DNA of 64,000 nucleotides from contig JAJZZE010000052.1 of assembly GCA_021797735.1 (NCBI GenBank), positions 1 through 64,000 of the forward strand, written 5' to 3'. Position 1 is the first letter of the stretch. Every line of letters begins with the position of its first letter. Shown here piece by piece: positions 8,224 to 16,744 of the stretch. This DNA is from Thermoplasmata archaeon. GTDB taxonomy: Archaea > Thermoplasmatota > Thermoplasmata > Thermoplasmatales > Thermoplasmataceae. A program made the translations under genes and the position numbers. The notes under the pieces were generated by a model. That model saw nothing but the letters and a program-made list of their open reading frames with translations. It had not been told where the DNA came from and did not search any database.

Positions 8224-8688
8224 ATTTCGTCAGACAATCTAATGAAAATAAGTATATAAGATTATATTCACTATTATTCTTATCTACTATATGTATAAAT
8301 GATACTGAAATAATGCAAATATTAATCTATGGTGGTATTAATGCAATATAAGGTCATTAGCACATTTACATTACTGTAATTTTTGAATTTCACTATACAA
8401 CTCTATATCATATTAATTTAAATACTTTTGGAATTGATTTTAATAATATCTCCATTAAAGTTATGATAATATTTGACTTAAATTTATATTACTCAATCCT
8501 TTTTTTATTTCCAAATTATTTTAGATATATAGTTATGCATGGAATAGCATGGTTAATAATATATCTATTCTATTTAAATTATTTTTATTTATCATTACAA
8601 TTAATTTTATATATGAAAATATGTATATTATTAATATAATATCATAAATTAAAAATAAATTTATTTAATTATTAATAATAAACCGGCA
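8224..8688. other. AT-rich divergent intergenic region
   Basis: About 465 bases between the leftward ATPase gene and rightward bluB. Runs of A and T with several TATA-like sequences are seen, but no ORF, tRNA, direct repeat or clear palindrome. It must hold both promoters. Confidence 0.6.
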
Positions 8689-9354
8689 ATGGATATTTAT
8701 GATGCAATAAAAAAAAGAAGGGATGTTAGATCGTGGTTTAGCAATGAAAAAATACCGGATGAAACAATTTCAAAAATATTGCTTGCCGGCCATTATGCAC
8801 CTTCTGTAGGTCTATCAGAACCGTGGAATTTTATTATAATAAAAGATATAAATACAAGAAAAAAAATTAAAGAACTTGTGGATAAAAAAAGGTCTGAATT
8901 TTATAATTCCTTACCCGAAGATAAAAAAGAAAAATTTGAAAAAATAAAAATAGAAGGCATTATAGAATCATATGCTAATATAGCAGTAACGTGTGATTTT
9001 AATCGTAAGAGCCCTAATATACTTGGGAGAACATTTATAAAAGAAACATCAGAATACAGTACTGTTCTGGCAATTGAAAACATGTGGCTTGCCGCAAGGT
9101 CTGAAAATATCGGTATTGGCTGGGTAAGTTTTTTTAATCCTGAGGATGTTAAAAAAATATTAAATGTACCGGATGAAATAAAATTAGTAGCATATCTAAC
9201 TTTAGGCAAATTAACAGAATACCATAATAAGTCCGAGTTGGAGGAAAAACACTGGGAGAAAAGGCATAATTTATCTGAGTATATATTTATGGATAAATGG
9301 AATAATAAGCCGGATGATAATTTTATGAATATTATTAAAAATTCAATGCTTTAA
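8689..9354 (+). CDS. bluB: 5,6-dimethylbenzimidazole synthase BluB (nitroreductase fold)
   Basis: A 221-residue flavoprotein of the nitroreductase superfamily. BluB marks are RRDVRSWF near residue 10, HYAPSVGLSEPWNFI around residues 36-50, GIGWVSFF around residue 140, and a C-terminal LEEKHWEKR. BluB fragments reduced FMN with oxygen to give 5,6-dimethylbenzimidazole, the lower ligand of cobalamin. An ordinary nitroreductase is the alternative, but the APSVG and GWVSFF motifs favour BluB. It is preceded by a long AT-rich region and its 3' end overlaps the convergent Nudix gene by 12 bases. No other cobalamin gene is in the window. Confidence 0.8.
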   Translation: MDIYDAIKKRRDVRSWFSNEKIPDETISKILLAGHYAPSVGLSEPWNFIIIKDINTRKKIKELVDKKRSEFYNSLPEDKKEKFEKIKIEGIIESYANIAVTCDFNRKSPNILGRTFIKETSEYSTVLAIENMWLAARSENIGIGWVSFFNPEDVKKILNVPDEIKLVAYLTLGKLTEYHNKSELEEKHWEKRHNLSEYIFMDKWNNKPDDNFMNIIKNSML

Positions 9355-9765
9355 GTTTTTGATATAATCATTTAATATTCTATATGTTAATCCGAATATT
9401 GTATAATTTTTATACAGATAAGATAAATTATCATATTTTAATTCATCAAACCTTACCCAGAAATACTCTGATATCTCATTATCTATAATAACATCATCAT
9501 TTAATGTAAAGGCCTCAAATGCCGCAACTTTTAATTTATTATTTAACGTATAATAAATTCCAAGGAATCTATTAATTTTTATTTTCAAATTTACCTCCTC
9601 AAAGGTTTCCCTTATTGCAGTTTCTTCACAGGTTTCATTTTTCTCCTTATGGCCACCAGGTAAAGCCATCTGGCCTGACCACGGGTCATTTTCCCGGTCT
9701 GACCTTTTTATCAATAAAAATTTATCATTGTTTAAAATCAACGAAACTGAAGCTTTACAGTCCAT
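9343..9765 (-). CDS. Nudix hydrolase
   Basis: 140 residues with a complete Nudix box from G38: G-x5-E44-x7-R52-E53-x2-E56-E57 (core sequence AIRETFEEVNL). The preceding WSGQMALPGG is reminiscent of the NUDT7/CoA-pyrophosphatase branch. It hydrolyses a nucleoside diphosphate linked to another moiety; the exact substrate is uncertain. It converges on bluB with a 12-base overlap. RNase P RNA lies just upstream on the same strand, its 3' end about 45 bases before this start. Confidence 0.85.
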   Translation of the reverse strand: MDCKASVSLILNNDKFLLIKRSDRENDPWSGQMALPGGHKEKNETCEETAIRETFEEVNLKIKINRFLGIYYTLNNKLKVAAFEAFTLNDDVIIDNEISEYFWVRFDELKYDNLSYLYKNYTIFGLTYRILNDYIKNLKH

Positions 9766-9809
9766 AACAACAATAATAATTATGTTATATATAAAAATAT
9801 TTAATGAAA

Positions 9810-10104
9810 GGAAATGCCCGGAGTAAGCCTCCTTCTGTTAGCCTTTCGGTTGGCAACATTCGACTATGCGTCTTACCTGAATCTCACGGTCGGCTCACAG
9901 ATTCCTTTTAGACTTGCACCCTGCAGGGAGAGTTCCCATCCGTACTCCATAAAACGTCATCTTTCCGAATCACCCTTTATATGGAACAGTTTATTTCTTA
10001 TCCCTTTACCATACCTCTCGATATTCCGGCTTTCACCGGATGCAGTTGGCCGTGGAGGGGGGACTTTCCTCACCTTTCGGCGTAAGTTGCCCTCGGGCTT
10101 TTCC
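9810..10104 (-). ncRNA. rnpB: RNase P RNA (archaeal type A)
   Basis: Read on the minus strand, the RNA begins GGAAAAGCCCG and ends CGGGCATTTCC, which pair as helix P1. It holds the conserved GAGGAAAGTCC element near the 5' end, AGGGTGCAA in the middle and ACAGAAGGAGGCTTAC near the 3' end, the universal core regions of RNase P RNA. It forms the catalytic part of the tRNA 5' processing enzyme. The region is clearly GC-richer than its surroundings, as usual for structured RNA in an AT-rich thermophile. The open frame on the opposite strand is a shadow. Confidence 0.93.
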
Positions 10105-10255
10105 ATCTAATAATTACAATGTTAAATTTAAATTTAACTTACATATTAGCATAAAAAAATTTAACTATATATACAAAAATATTAGATGCCAGGGTTTAGT
10201 AGCTTAAAGGTTACATTGATAGAAAATATGGAACACGGGAGTTTAGGAGATAGGT

Positions 10256-10277
10256 ATATATGCATGTTTGCATATAT
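10256..10277. promoter_or_regulatory. Palindromic operator before vapB
   Basis: A perfect inverted repeat with 9-base arms (ATATATGCA and TGCATATAT) and a four-base spacer. It overlaps the TATA-like promoter and ends six bases before ATG 10284. VapB antitoxins bind such palindromes to repress their own operon, so this is the likely autoregulatory site. Confidence 0.6.
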
Positions 10278-10283
10278 GTATAC

Positions 10284-10520
10284 ATGGTTAAAGTTATATC
10301 AATACAGGATGATGTTTATGAGGAACTAAGAAAGCGCAAGGATGGAAAATCCTTTTCTGTGGTTATAAGGGGTCTGCTTAAAGAATCAGGTAAAAAACTC
10401 ACAATAGGTGATCTTTTTAGTTATGAAACTATACTTTCCGATGAAGAAGCCATTAAAATGGAGAAAGAGACGCTTGAAGCCAGAAAACGTTCTAAAACAA
10501 GGTTTATAAAGGAGTTGTAG
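10284..10520 (+). CDS. vapB: VapB-type antitoxin
   Basis: 78 residues from ATG 10284 (MVKVISIQDDVYEELRKRK). The N-terminal strand and helices fit the archaeal VapB (DUF217) group, with a C-terminal charged helix that would wrap the toxin. An in-frame ATG at 10260 lies inside the operator and is unlikely as the start. It neutralises the VapC toxin encoded immediately downstream and represses the operon. The gap to vapC is three bases. Confidence 0.8.
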   Translation: MVKVISIQDDVYEELRKRKDGKSFSVVIRGLLKESGKKLTIGDLFSYETILSDEEAIKMEKETLEARKRSKTRFIKEL

Positions 10521-10523
10521 GAT

Positions 10524-10928
10524 TTGGTTACAATACTTGATACAAATATATTGATAGACATGGCCCATCACGAGAATGATTTGTTTGTGGCTATGAATGA
10601 CGTTTTAAATCAGAATCCTGCTATCACTGTCATAAATAAATATGAGTTTCTTCGTGGTATTTTCATATCTAACAGTACCAAAGAGAAAAAGGAAAAACAG
10701 ATATCGTTCCTGAATCAATTCATGGTATATAGTTTCACACCTAATACCGTGCAACATTGTGCAGAATTATATTCAAGGCTAAGGAAAAATGGAAGGCTAA
10801 TAAATGAACTTGATATCCTAATTTTAGGAATATGTGTAGAAAACAGACTTAGCTTAATAACCAATGATCATGACTTTGATGGTATGGATCAGATTACAGG
10901 AATTAATATAAAGGTGCTTAATTACTAA
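10524..10928 (+). CDS. vapC: VapC toxin, PIN-domain ribonuclease
   Basis: 134 residues starting at TTG 10524. The PIN-domain acidic residues are present: D in ILDTNILID near the N-terminus, E in NKYEFLRG, D in NELDILILG and the ITNDHDFD motif near the C-terminus. These coordinate Mg2+ or Mn2+ for RNA cleavage; VapC toxins usually cut tRNA or rRNA. The gene forms a two-gene toxin-antitoxin operon with vapB. The length is typical and no catalytic residue is missing. Confidence 0.85.
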   Translation: MVTILDTNILIDMAHHENDLFVAMNDVLNQNPAITVINKYEFLRGIFISNSTKEKKEKQISFLNQFMVYSFTPNTVQHCAELYSRLRKNGRLINELDILILGICVENRLSLITNDHDFDGMDQITGINIKVLNY

Positions 10929-11051
10929 GATTAATATATCAAGAGATATAATATTAAATGATGATGTTTGCAGTAAAAAATGATAAATGGAAAATAGGTA
11001 TTAAATGTGTTTGTTAATACAACAGTTCTTAAACTGGATGAGGGTATAAAA

Positions 11052-11723
11052 ATGGGAAATAGTATTACATTGAATAATAACTACAGTTCATCAAAGGTTA
11101 CAGTATCAGGAAATAAGATTAACCTTACTATAACTAATCAACTTTCTAAGAAGAATATTATTATACCACAGAATAATAAAATAAAAGGAATACATAATTC
11201 ACCGGAGGTCTCGGATAATGTTTTATCGTCTAGAAGTGTACATCTTAAATTTCCAAAAGATTATGCAGCTGCACTTGTAGTTACAAAAATAGGCGTGTCA
11301 TCTGTAAGTACGGATTCTCTGTCATTTATTGTGGGCGTTATGGGTGAAGTAGTCCCTGCTGATGCAGATGCCGCAATTGGTGCACTTGCAGGCTTATCTG
11401 CGGCTTCTATAGTGGGTGCTGTTGTAGTTGGTGCAGTTATAGCTGCACTTGCTGCTGATTACGCAGCTTTATATTATTACGCTTCAAGCGGTCATTATCC
11501 TACTATGTATTTAGACATAGGTGTTAGTATAGGAACGCAATGGTGGAATTCTTACGATATTGGAACTTATGGGGAAGAGGGAGCATTTACAGGAAACTAT
11601 AATTCAGGCAATGGCATGTATATACCACTGGTATCAACATCTACAAATCTCAATGCTTTCATGCCACATGCAGGTGTATGGAATCCTTATGCTGAACCTC
11701 CATGGCATTTATACAAAAACTAA
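11052..11723 (+). CDS. Hypothetical protein with Gly/Ala-rich hydrophobic core (possible bacteriocin-like)
   Basis: About 223 residues from ATG 11052, chosen because a GAGG ribosome-binding site lies eight bases upstream; the frame is open from 11007. The N-terminal third is polar and Asn/Ser-rich with no signal peptide. The middle has an Ala/Gly/Val-rich membrane-active-looking segment (GALAGLSAASIVGAVVVG, then AALAADYAALYYYA). The C-terminus is aromatic and ends PPWHLYKN. No Cys is present. A glycine-zipper segment followed directly by a small membrane protein resembles bacteriocin-immunity loci, but no homology is recognised and the role is inference. The accessory setting (VapBC, IS256) fits. 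Confidence 0.5.
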   Translation: MGNSITLNNNYSSSKVTVSGNKINLTITNQLSKKNIIIPQNNKIKGIHNSPEVSDNVLSSRSVHLKFPKDYAAALVVTKIGVSSVSTDSLSFIVGVMGEVVPADADAAIGALAGLSAASIVGAVVVGAVIAALAADYAALYYYASSGHYPTMYLDIGVSIGTQWWNSYDIGTYGEEGAFTGNYNSGNGMYIPLVSTSTNLNAFMPHAGVWNPYAEPPWHLYKN

Positions 11724-11737
11724 GTCTGGGTAATAAT

Positions 11738-12025
11738 ATGATAAATATATATATTATGGTAGTCAGCGTAAATACATTTATTCATTTTTTACTTTATGAT
11801 ATTTCAATATCTTACATATGGACATTTATAACACTTTTATTTGTATATGTTGGTATAAGAGCACTATTTAAACGTAAGGCTACAGCAAAGCCGGTAAGAA
11901 TAATAACAATCATCGAAATTGCATTAAGCATATATGTTTTTGGCATTTTAGGTATAGCTTTTATTATTATACTTGTGCTTCCGTTTTATATAATAGATCG
12001 TGTACATTATTTTGTGTATTTATAA
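11738..12025 (+). CDS. Small membrane protein (possible immunity partner)
   Basis: 95 residues from ATG 11738, preceded by a GGGT ribosome-binding site; an earlier in-frame ATG at 11702 overlaps the upstream gene and is less likely. Hydrophobic segments around residues 4-20, 25-40 and 60-85 predict three membrane helices with basic loops (FKRKATAKPVR). It starts 14 bases after the Gly/Ala-rich protein, so the two are co-transcribed. An immunity role is speculative. Its 3' end runs to the left edge of the IS256 element and the last codons overlap the transposase stop region. Confidence 0.5.
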   Translation: MINIYIMVVSVNTFIHFLLYDISISYIWTFITLLFVYVGIRALFKRKATAKPVRIITIIEIALSIYVFGILGIAFIIILVLPFYIIDRVHYFVYL

Positions 12026-13165
12026 AGGGTACCTCTTCTGAAACATTTCTCTTATGCCGTCCCTGCATTTAAAGTAACCGTTCATCTTCCTGAATATGTG
12101 CTTTGAATTAAACTCTACAGATTTAAAATAGAATATTTTCATTGCTGAATCCTGATCAGGGAATGATGATACAGTTTTTATCCTTCTTCTTATTTCCTCA
12201 TTTTCCCTTTCTATTACATTTGTTGATTTTAATGATCTTCTAATATTCTCAGGGTAATCATAGAACCTGAATAGCTTACCGGTACTCTTCTCCGTATTGT
12301 ATACTATATCAGGATATTTATTATTCCATTTAATTTTAAAGTCATTGAATCTATCTACTGCATCCTTCTTATCATTACAGTTAAACATTTTATTAGCATC
12401 ATTTACTATCTCCTCAGAATCTCTCTCTTTTACCTTAGATTTTATTCCCCTTAAATAGTGTATGGTACATGACTGAAAATCTGCCCTGGGGAAGATCCTC
12501 ATTACCTCCTCATCTAGATTATTTATTCCATCTGCTATAAACAATAGTGGCTCTGTTAATCCCCTGTTATACAGATCTGTTAATACATCCCGGTAGTTGT
12601 TATGTGATTCCTTTACCGTAAGATAGAAACCCAATATCTCATATTCACCTGTTTCCTTTATACCTATTGCAAATATTACAGGTTCCTTATCAACCGGAGC
12701 TCTTCTTAAATAGAAGAATAATCCATCTAAATATACAGCAATATACCTTTTATCCAGTTTTCTGTTCAGGAATGTATTTATTTCTTCTATTGCTGCATCT
12801 GTTATCTTTGATACTGATGATGGAGAATATTTATTATTAAATAGAGTCTTTAATATATTTGATATTCTCCTTGTTGATACCCCATTTGAATACATTGATA
12901 TTATTAAATCATCCATGGCTATAGCTCTGTTATTATAATCTATTACAGCACTGTGGAAACTGTTATCCCTGTTTCTTGGTACCTTCATATCATCTATTTC
13001 ACCATATTTAGTTTTTAAATTCCTTGTGTAATAGCCATTCTTTATTCCTGTATTCTCTGATAGGAATACATCCTGCTCTATCTTCATTATCTTTTCTATT
13101 TCCTTTTTCACTGTCTCTTTTATTATACTGTCAATATCAGATATGTTTATATTGTTATATTCCAT
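12020..13165 (-). CDS. IS256-family (Mutator-type) transposase
   Basis: 381 residues. The DDE catalytic residues are visible: D147 (VYLDGLFF), D212 (FIADGINN) and E319 (TNVIERENEEIRRR). The C/H motif of this family, CTIHYLRG, is at 233-240. A strong ribosome-binding site GGAGG precedes ATG 13165. The protein seems complete and functional. The C-terminal codons (FQKRYPL) are written by the left terminal repeat, and the TAA stop lies in flanking chromosomal DNA, so the stop depends on the insertion site. The enzyme moves the element by cut-and-paste or copy-out transposition. Confidence 0.92.
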   Translation of the reverse strand: MEYNNINISDIDSIIKETVKKEIEKIMKIEQDVFLSENTGIKNGYYTRNLKTKYGEIDDMKVPRNRDNSFHSAVIDYNNRAIAMDDLIISMYSNGVSTRRISNILKTLFNNKYSPSSVSKITDAAIEEINTFLNRKLDKRYIAVYLDGLFFYLRRAPVDKEPVIFAIGIKETGEYEILGFYLTVKESHNNYRDVLTDLYNRGLTEPLLFIADGINNLDEEVMRIFPRADFQSCTIHYLRGIKSKVKERDSEEIVNDANKMFNCNDKKDAVDRFNDFKIKWNNKYPDIVYNTEKSTGKLFRFYDYPENIRRSLKSTNVIERENEEIRRRIKTVSSFPDQDSAMKIFYFKSVEFNSKHIFRKMNGYFKCRDGIREMFQKRYPL

Positions 13166-13202
13166 ATTTCATTACCTCCTTGTATTCAGAAGAGGTATTC
13201 CC
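12027..13202. mobile_element. IS256-family insertion sequence
   Basis: Terminal inverted repeats GGGTACCTCTTCTGAA (12027-12042) and, read inwards from the right, GGGAATACCTCTTCTGAA (13185-13202) bound a single transposase gene. The right repeat has two extra bases. This family usually makes 8-9 bp target duplications; none is clear at these edges (GTATTTAT on the left and GTTATTTA on the right are only similar), so the true ends may extend a few bases outward. Confidence 0.8.
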
Positions 13203-13425
13203 TCCTGTTATTTAATAGATTATTCTATCTGTAACAGGGGGTTTATATTTACACAAAATATTATACACAACCTATAATAATTGAGTATGCGTTTTATAAA
13301 GTAAAAAAATTAAAAAGAGAAAAGAGCTTAAGCAATAATTAATTTCAAGCATTTATTATAAATTTAATATAATTATTTAAAATATATAAAATTATAAAAA
13401 AATTATTTTTAAGATTAAAACAGAA

Positions 13426-14739
13426 TTAATTTACCCACACAGTCTTAATATTGGTAAACTCCAGTAACCCATATCTTGATAATTCCCTGCCTATTCCGCT
13501 TTTCTTTGTTCCACCGAATGGCAATCTTGGATCTGAGGCTGTGATTTTATTTATTGAAACAGTTCCTGTATTTATATATTTAGCCATTTTTTCAGCATCA
13601 ACGTCGTTGCCCCATATTGAGCATCCCAGGCCGTATTCGGTATCATTCGCCATCTTTATTGCCTCATCTATGGTTTTAAAGCTCCTTAACATTGCTACCG
13701 GCCCGAAGATCTCTTCAGCGTACTCCCTATTAAGTTTCACTATCATGGGTCTTATAACATTGCCCCTGTTTTCACCGGTTGTTGTAATTTCACCATAATT
13801 TTTCAGGTCATTTATCTGGTTTAATATTATGCCCGCCTGTGATTTTGATGATAATGGCCCCACATAGGTATTCTCATCCAGCTGATCTCCAACCTTTACC
13901 TTCTGAAACTCCTCCAACATTTTTTTATAGAATTCATCGTATATTTCATCCTTAACAATGAATCTTTTTGAGGCTATACAGCTCTGGCCGTTGTTCTGCA
14001 GTCTTGCATAAACACTGTTTTTAACTGCATTTTCAATGTTTGAGGAATCAAGCACAATAAATGGATCTGAACCACCCAGTTCCATTACAAACTTTTTAAT
14101 ATTTCTTGCCGCCTCGGCAGCTATTATAGAACCTGCCGCAGTTGACCCTGTAAAGGAAACTCCATCAGAATATTTTATGGCATCATCTATTATTTTGCCG
14201 GTGGTTATTACGGATTTAAAAACGTCTAAATTGAATAATTCCTGAATTTTTAATGATGTCCCGCTTACTATGGATGCATGCTTTAATAACACTGCATTGC
14301 CTGCAAGCATTGCGGGTATGGCTGCCCTTACAACCTGCCATAGTGGAAAATTCCATGGCATAATTATTATAATTACACCCAGTGGATCAAATCTTATATA
14401 CGATTTTTTTGCCTCAGTTTTGATATACTCATTCTGTAAAAAGTTTTTACCATTTTCCATATAATAATCAAATAGCCATAAGGTCTTTTTAACCTCTGCA
14501 ATGCTCTGTGTCAGTGGTTTTCCCATTTCTGCCGACATTAATTTAGCCAGTTCATTCAGATTTTTTTCGAAGTTGTTTCTGGATTCCCTTAATTTATCGA
14601 TTCTATAGTCTATATTCTCCTTCCAGTTTTCCTGCTCCTTTCTGAGTTCAATAATTATATTTTTAACACCCTCCAGTTCAGTAACATCATATTTGTCAAG
14701 TTCCTGTTCTGTATAGGGATTATATGTTGTAATTTTCAT
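13426..14739 (-). CDS. NAD(P)-dependent aldehyde dehydrogenase (succinate-semialdehyde dehydrogenase-like)
   Basis: 437 residues of the aldehyde dehydrogenase superfamily. Motifs are PWNFPLW for the cofactor site, FTGSTAAG, the general-base Glu in MELGGSDPF, the catalytic Cys in NNGQSCIASKR and EEIFGPVA near the C-terminus. It oxidises an aldehyde to the acid; the short N-terminus and motifs resemble the succinate-semialdehyde group. It follows the ThDP enzyme on the same strand with a 44-base gap, so it may oxidise the aldehyde that enzyme makes. A glyceraldehyde dehydrogenase of the non-phosphorylative Entner-Doudoroff pathway is an alternative. Confidence 0.85.
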   Translation of the reverse strand: MKITTYNPYTEQELDKYDVTELEGVKNIIIELRKEQENWKENIDYRIDKLRESRNNFEKNLNELAKLMSAEMGKPLTQSIAEVKKTLWLFDYYMENGKNFLQNEYIKTEAKKSYIRFDPLGVIIIIMPWNFPLWQVVRAAIPAMLAGNAVLLKHASIVSGTSLKIQELFNLDVFKSVITTGKIIDDAIKYSDGVSFTGSTAAGSIIAAEAARNIKKFVMELGGSDPFIVLDSSNIENAVKNSVYARLQNNGQSCIASKRFIVKDEIYDEFYKKMLEEFQKVKVGDQLDENTYVGPLSSKSQAGIILNQINDLKNYGEITTTGENRGNVIRPMIVKLNREYAEEIFGPVAMLRSFKTIDEAIKMANDTEYGLGCSIWGNDVDAEKMAKYINTGTVSINKITASDPRLPFGGTKKSGIGRELSRYGLLEFTNIKTVWVN

Positions 14740-14783
14740 ACTTTAACTATTATTTTAAAATATTTAAGATTATTTATGTTGAA

Positions 14784-16517
14784 TTATGGGTTATATTTAT
14801 TCAGCATAATATCTATTACAGAAGGCTCTCCAATCTCTGCATTTTTAATAGCATCCTTTATTGAGTCATTAAATTCATCTATGGTTCTTACTGTGTATGA
14901 TTTTATGCTGAATGCAGATGCTATGGTGGCATAACTTATTCTTGGTTCGTCCAAGTCTATAAATTGATGATCATGCTTATTTGAAACAACATTCTCTACA
15001 GTATTTTCAAAATATGGCCATTCAACAGCCCAGGAACCGTTATTCAATATTATATATATTACACCTAAATGATAATGCTTTACAGACCATAATGTTGATG
15101 AAAAATTGCCGAATACTGCATCACCATCGCCTGTAATGCACACAACCGGTTTATAGTTTTTAATTCCATTTAAATAATTATCCTCATTTAATGCCAGAAA
15201 TACACCATATGCCATTCCGACAGGTGAACCCAAATGTCCACTGGGATTACTGAAATACGTAGACGGTTCGTTTAAATTAACCTGCATGTTTATTTTGGAA
15301 TTGAATGTTATGCTACCGTTTACCAGTGCCATACCCTTTTTCCAGTACTTATTCATAATATATCCTATTGTGCTGGCCGTTAATTTCTCATTTTTAAGGT
15401 CATCAAGTGCACTTTCCTCAATTTCCTCCATTAACTTATTATGCCTTTCCTCTATTCTTTTCTTTCTTTCATCAATAAATTTTTTATCCATATTATTCAG
15501 TTTCATTCTTTTCATGATAGCTTCCAGTGTTGGCCCCAGATCGCATATGATATCCATTGAATTAAATAAATTGGAGGAACCGTAATCACCACCACTGTAA
15601 ATATCGCGGCGCCTTACAAAATCAGTTGAGAAATCAATAATGTCCACATTTTCGTTAATTCTGTTACCGGGCAAAATTCCGAATTCAAACAGTAAAACCA
15701 GGTCATCGTTGTTGAAATCAGGTGGTTTCATTCTTGATGTAAAGCCCAGATGCATTTTATCTCCCAGCGGGTAACTCATAAAATATCTACGCTCCCTTAC
15801 CTTTATTCCAAGCATATTTGCAAATTTTACCATGGTATCAACATATTCCGGGTTCCTGCCAGCATGCGATATTAATATTTCCGGGCGTTCGGAGGATAAA
15901 ATTCTATCTGTAATTCTCTGTATAGTATCATCATCCGGAATCCTTTTATTATAATAGAAATCCTTTGTTCTGACCCTTGTCCCGTTATACCTTCTCTGCA
16001 TTAAATCGTGCCTTAAGGTTATAAATGATATGCCCTTAGGTTCTAACTGTGTGATAAAAATTGCCTTTGATAAATCCTCCTCAATCATTTTTTCTGATTG
16101 TGAGTTGTTTGACCATTTTACCCATGGCTCTACAATCTGCAGATGTTTTGAAGAATAATGGCTTGTCGGGTCCTTCAGTAAGTGTGTCCCTGCAATATCC
16201 CTTGAGGAAAATACCAGTAAGGGTGCCATATTGATATATGATGAATATAATGCACCTATTGAATTCTGGGTACCAACTATTCTATCTATAAGTGCTATTC
16301 CTGTTTTATTTTTTGCAAGTGAATAACCTTCAGCCGAACTTACAGCGGTGAATTCATGCAGTGCCTGAATCCATTTTATATCATTTCTCTTTGAAATTGC
16401 ATCCTGTATTTCTGCTTCACCTGCTCCTGTTGTTCCAAAAATAAAATTATTGCCGTATAACTTTAATGAATGTAACACTAGCTGTGCCAGTGTCTTAATA
16501 TCTTCAGATTTTTCCAT
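14784..16517 (-). CDS. Thiamine diphosphate-dependent enzyme (acetolactate synthase/2-oxoacid decarboxylase family)
   Basis: 577 residues with the three-domain plan of the POX/AHAS family. The catalytic Glu that activates ThDP is in ALHEFTAVSSAEGY near residue 53, and the ThDP-Mg motif GDGDAVFGN ending in ILNN lies near residue 460. It probably decarboxylates a 2-oxoacid; benzoylformate- or pyruvate-type decarboxylase and acetolactate-synthase-like activity are all possible. No small regulatory subunit gene is adjacent, which argues against a biosynthetic acetohydroxyacid synthase. The aldehyde dehydrogenase downstream suggests an acid-to-aldehyde-to-acid route. Confidence 0.8.
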   Translation of the reverse strand: MEKSEDIKTLAQLVLHSLKLYGNNFIFGTTGAGEAEIQDAISKRNDIKWIQALHEFTAVSSAEGYSLAKNKTGIALIDRIVGTQNSIGALYSSYINMAPLLVFSSRDIAGTHLLKDPTSHYSSKHLQIVEPWVKWSNNSQSEKMIEEDLSKAIFITQLEPKGISFITLRHDLMQRRYNGTRVRTKDFYYNKRIPDDDTIQRITDRILSSERPEILISHAGRNPEYVDTMVKFANMLGIKVRERRYFMSYPLGDKMHLGFTSRMKPPDFNNDDLVLLFEFGILPGNRINENVDIIDFSTDFVRRRDIYSGGDYGSSNLFNSMDIICDLGPTLEAIMKRMKLNNMDKKFIDERKKRIEERHNKLMEEIEESALDDLKNEKLTASTIGYIMNKYWKKGMALVNGSITFNSKINMQVNLNEPSTYFSNPSGHLGSPVGMAYGVFLALNEDNYLNGIKNYKPVVCITGDGDAVFGNFSSTLWSVKHYHLGVIYIILNNGSWAVEWPYFENTVENVVSNKHDHQFIDLDEPRISYATIASAFSIKSYTVRTIDEFNDSIKDAIKNAEIGEPSVIDIMLNKYNP

Positions 16518-16744
16518 AACCTCATAATCATTAGAGTAAATTTAAATGTTTGTTATGTTAATTTAACCGGAATTTCATTAAATGTTAATATAACAATTCA
16601 AAAAATTCATTAATTTAACCCTTGATGTTCAAAAAAATTGTAAAAAAATTAAATTTTAAATAAAAAAATTATTTTTATGGGTCTGATACAACATTTAAAT
16701 CTATTTCAAAGCTAAAGTCTGAACTTTCCTGTTCTGTACACAGC

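Noticed and set aside
9814-10110. Plus-strand open frame of 98 codons
   Set aside because: It lies entirely over the minus-strand RNase P RNA, whose conserved cores and P1 helix explain the open frame and the high GC.
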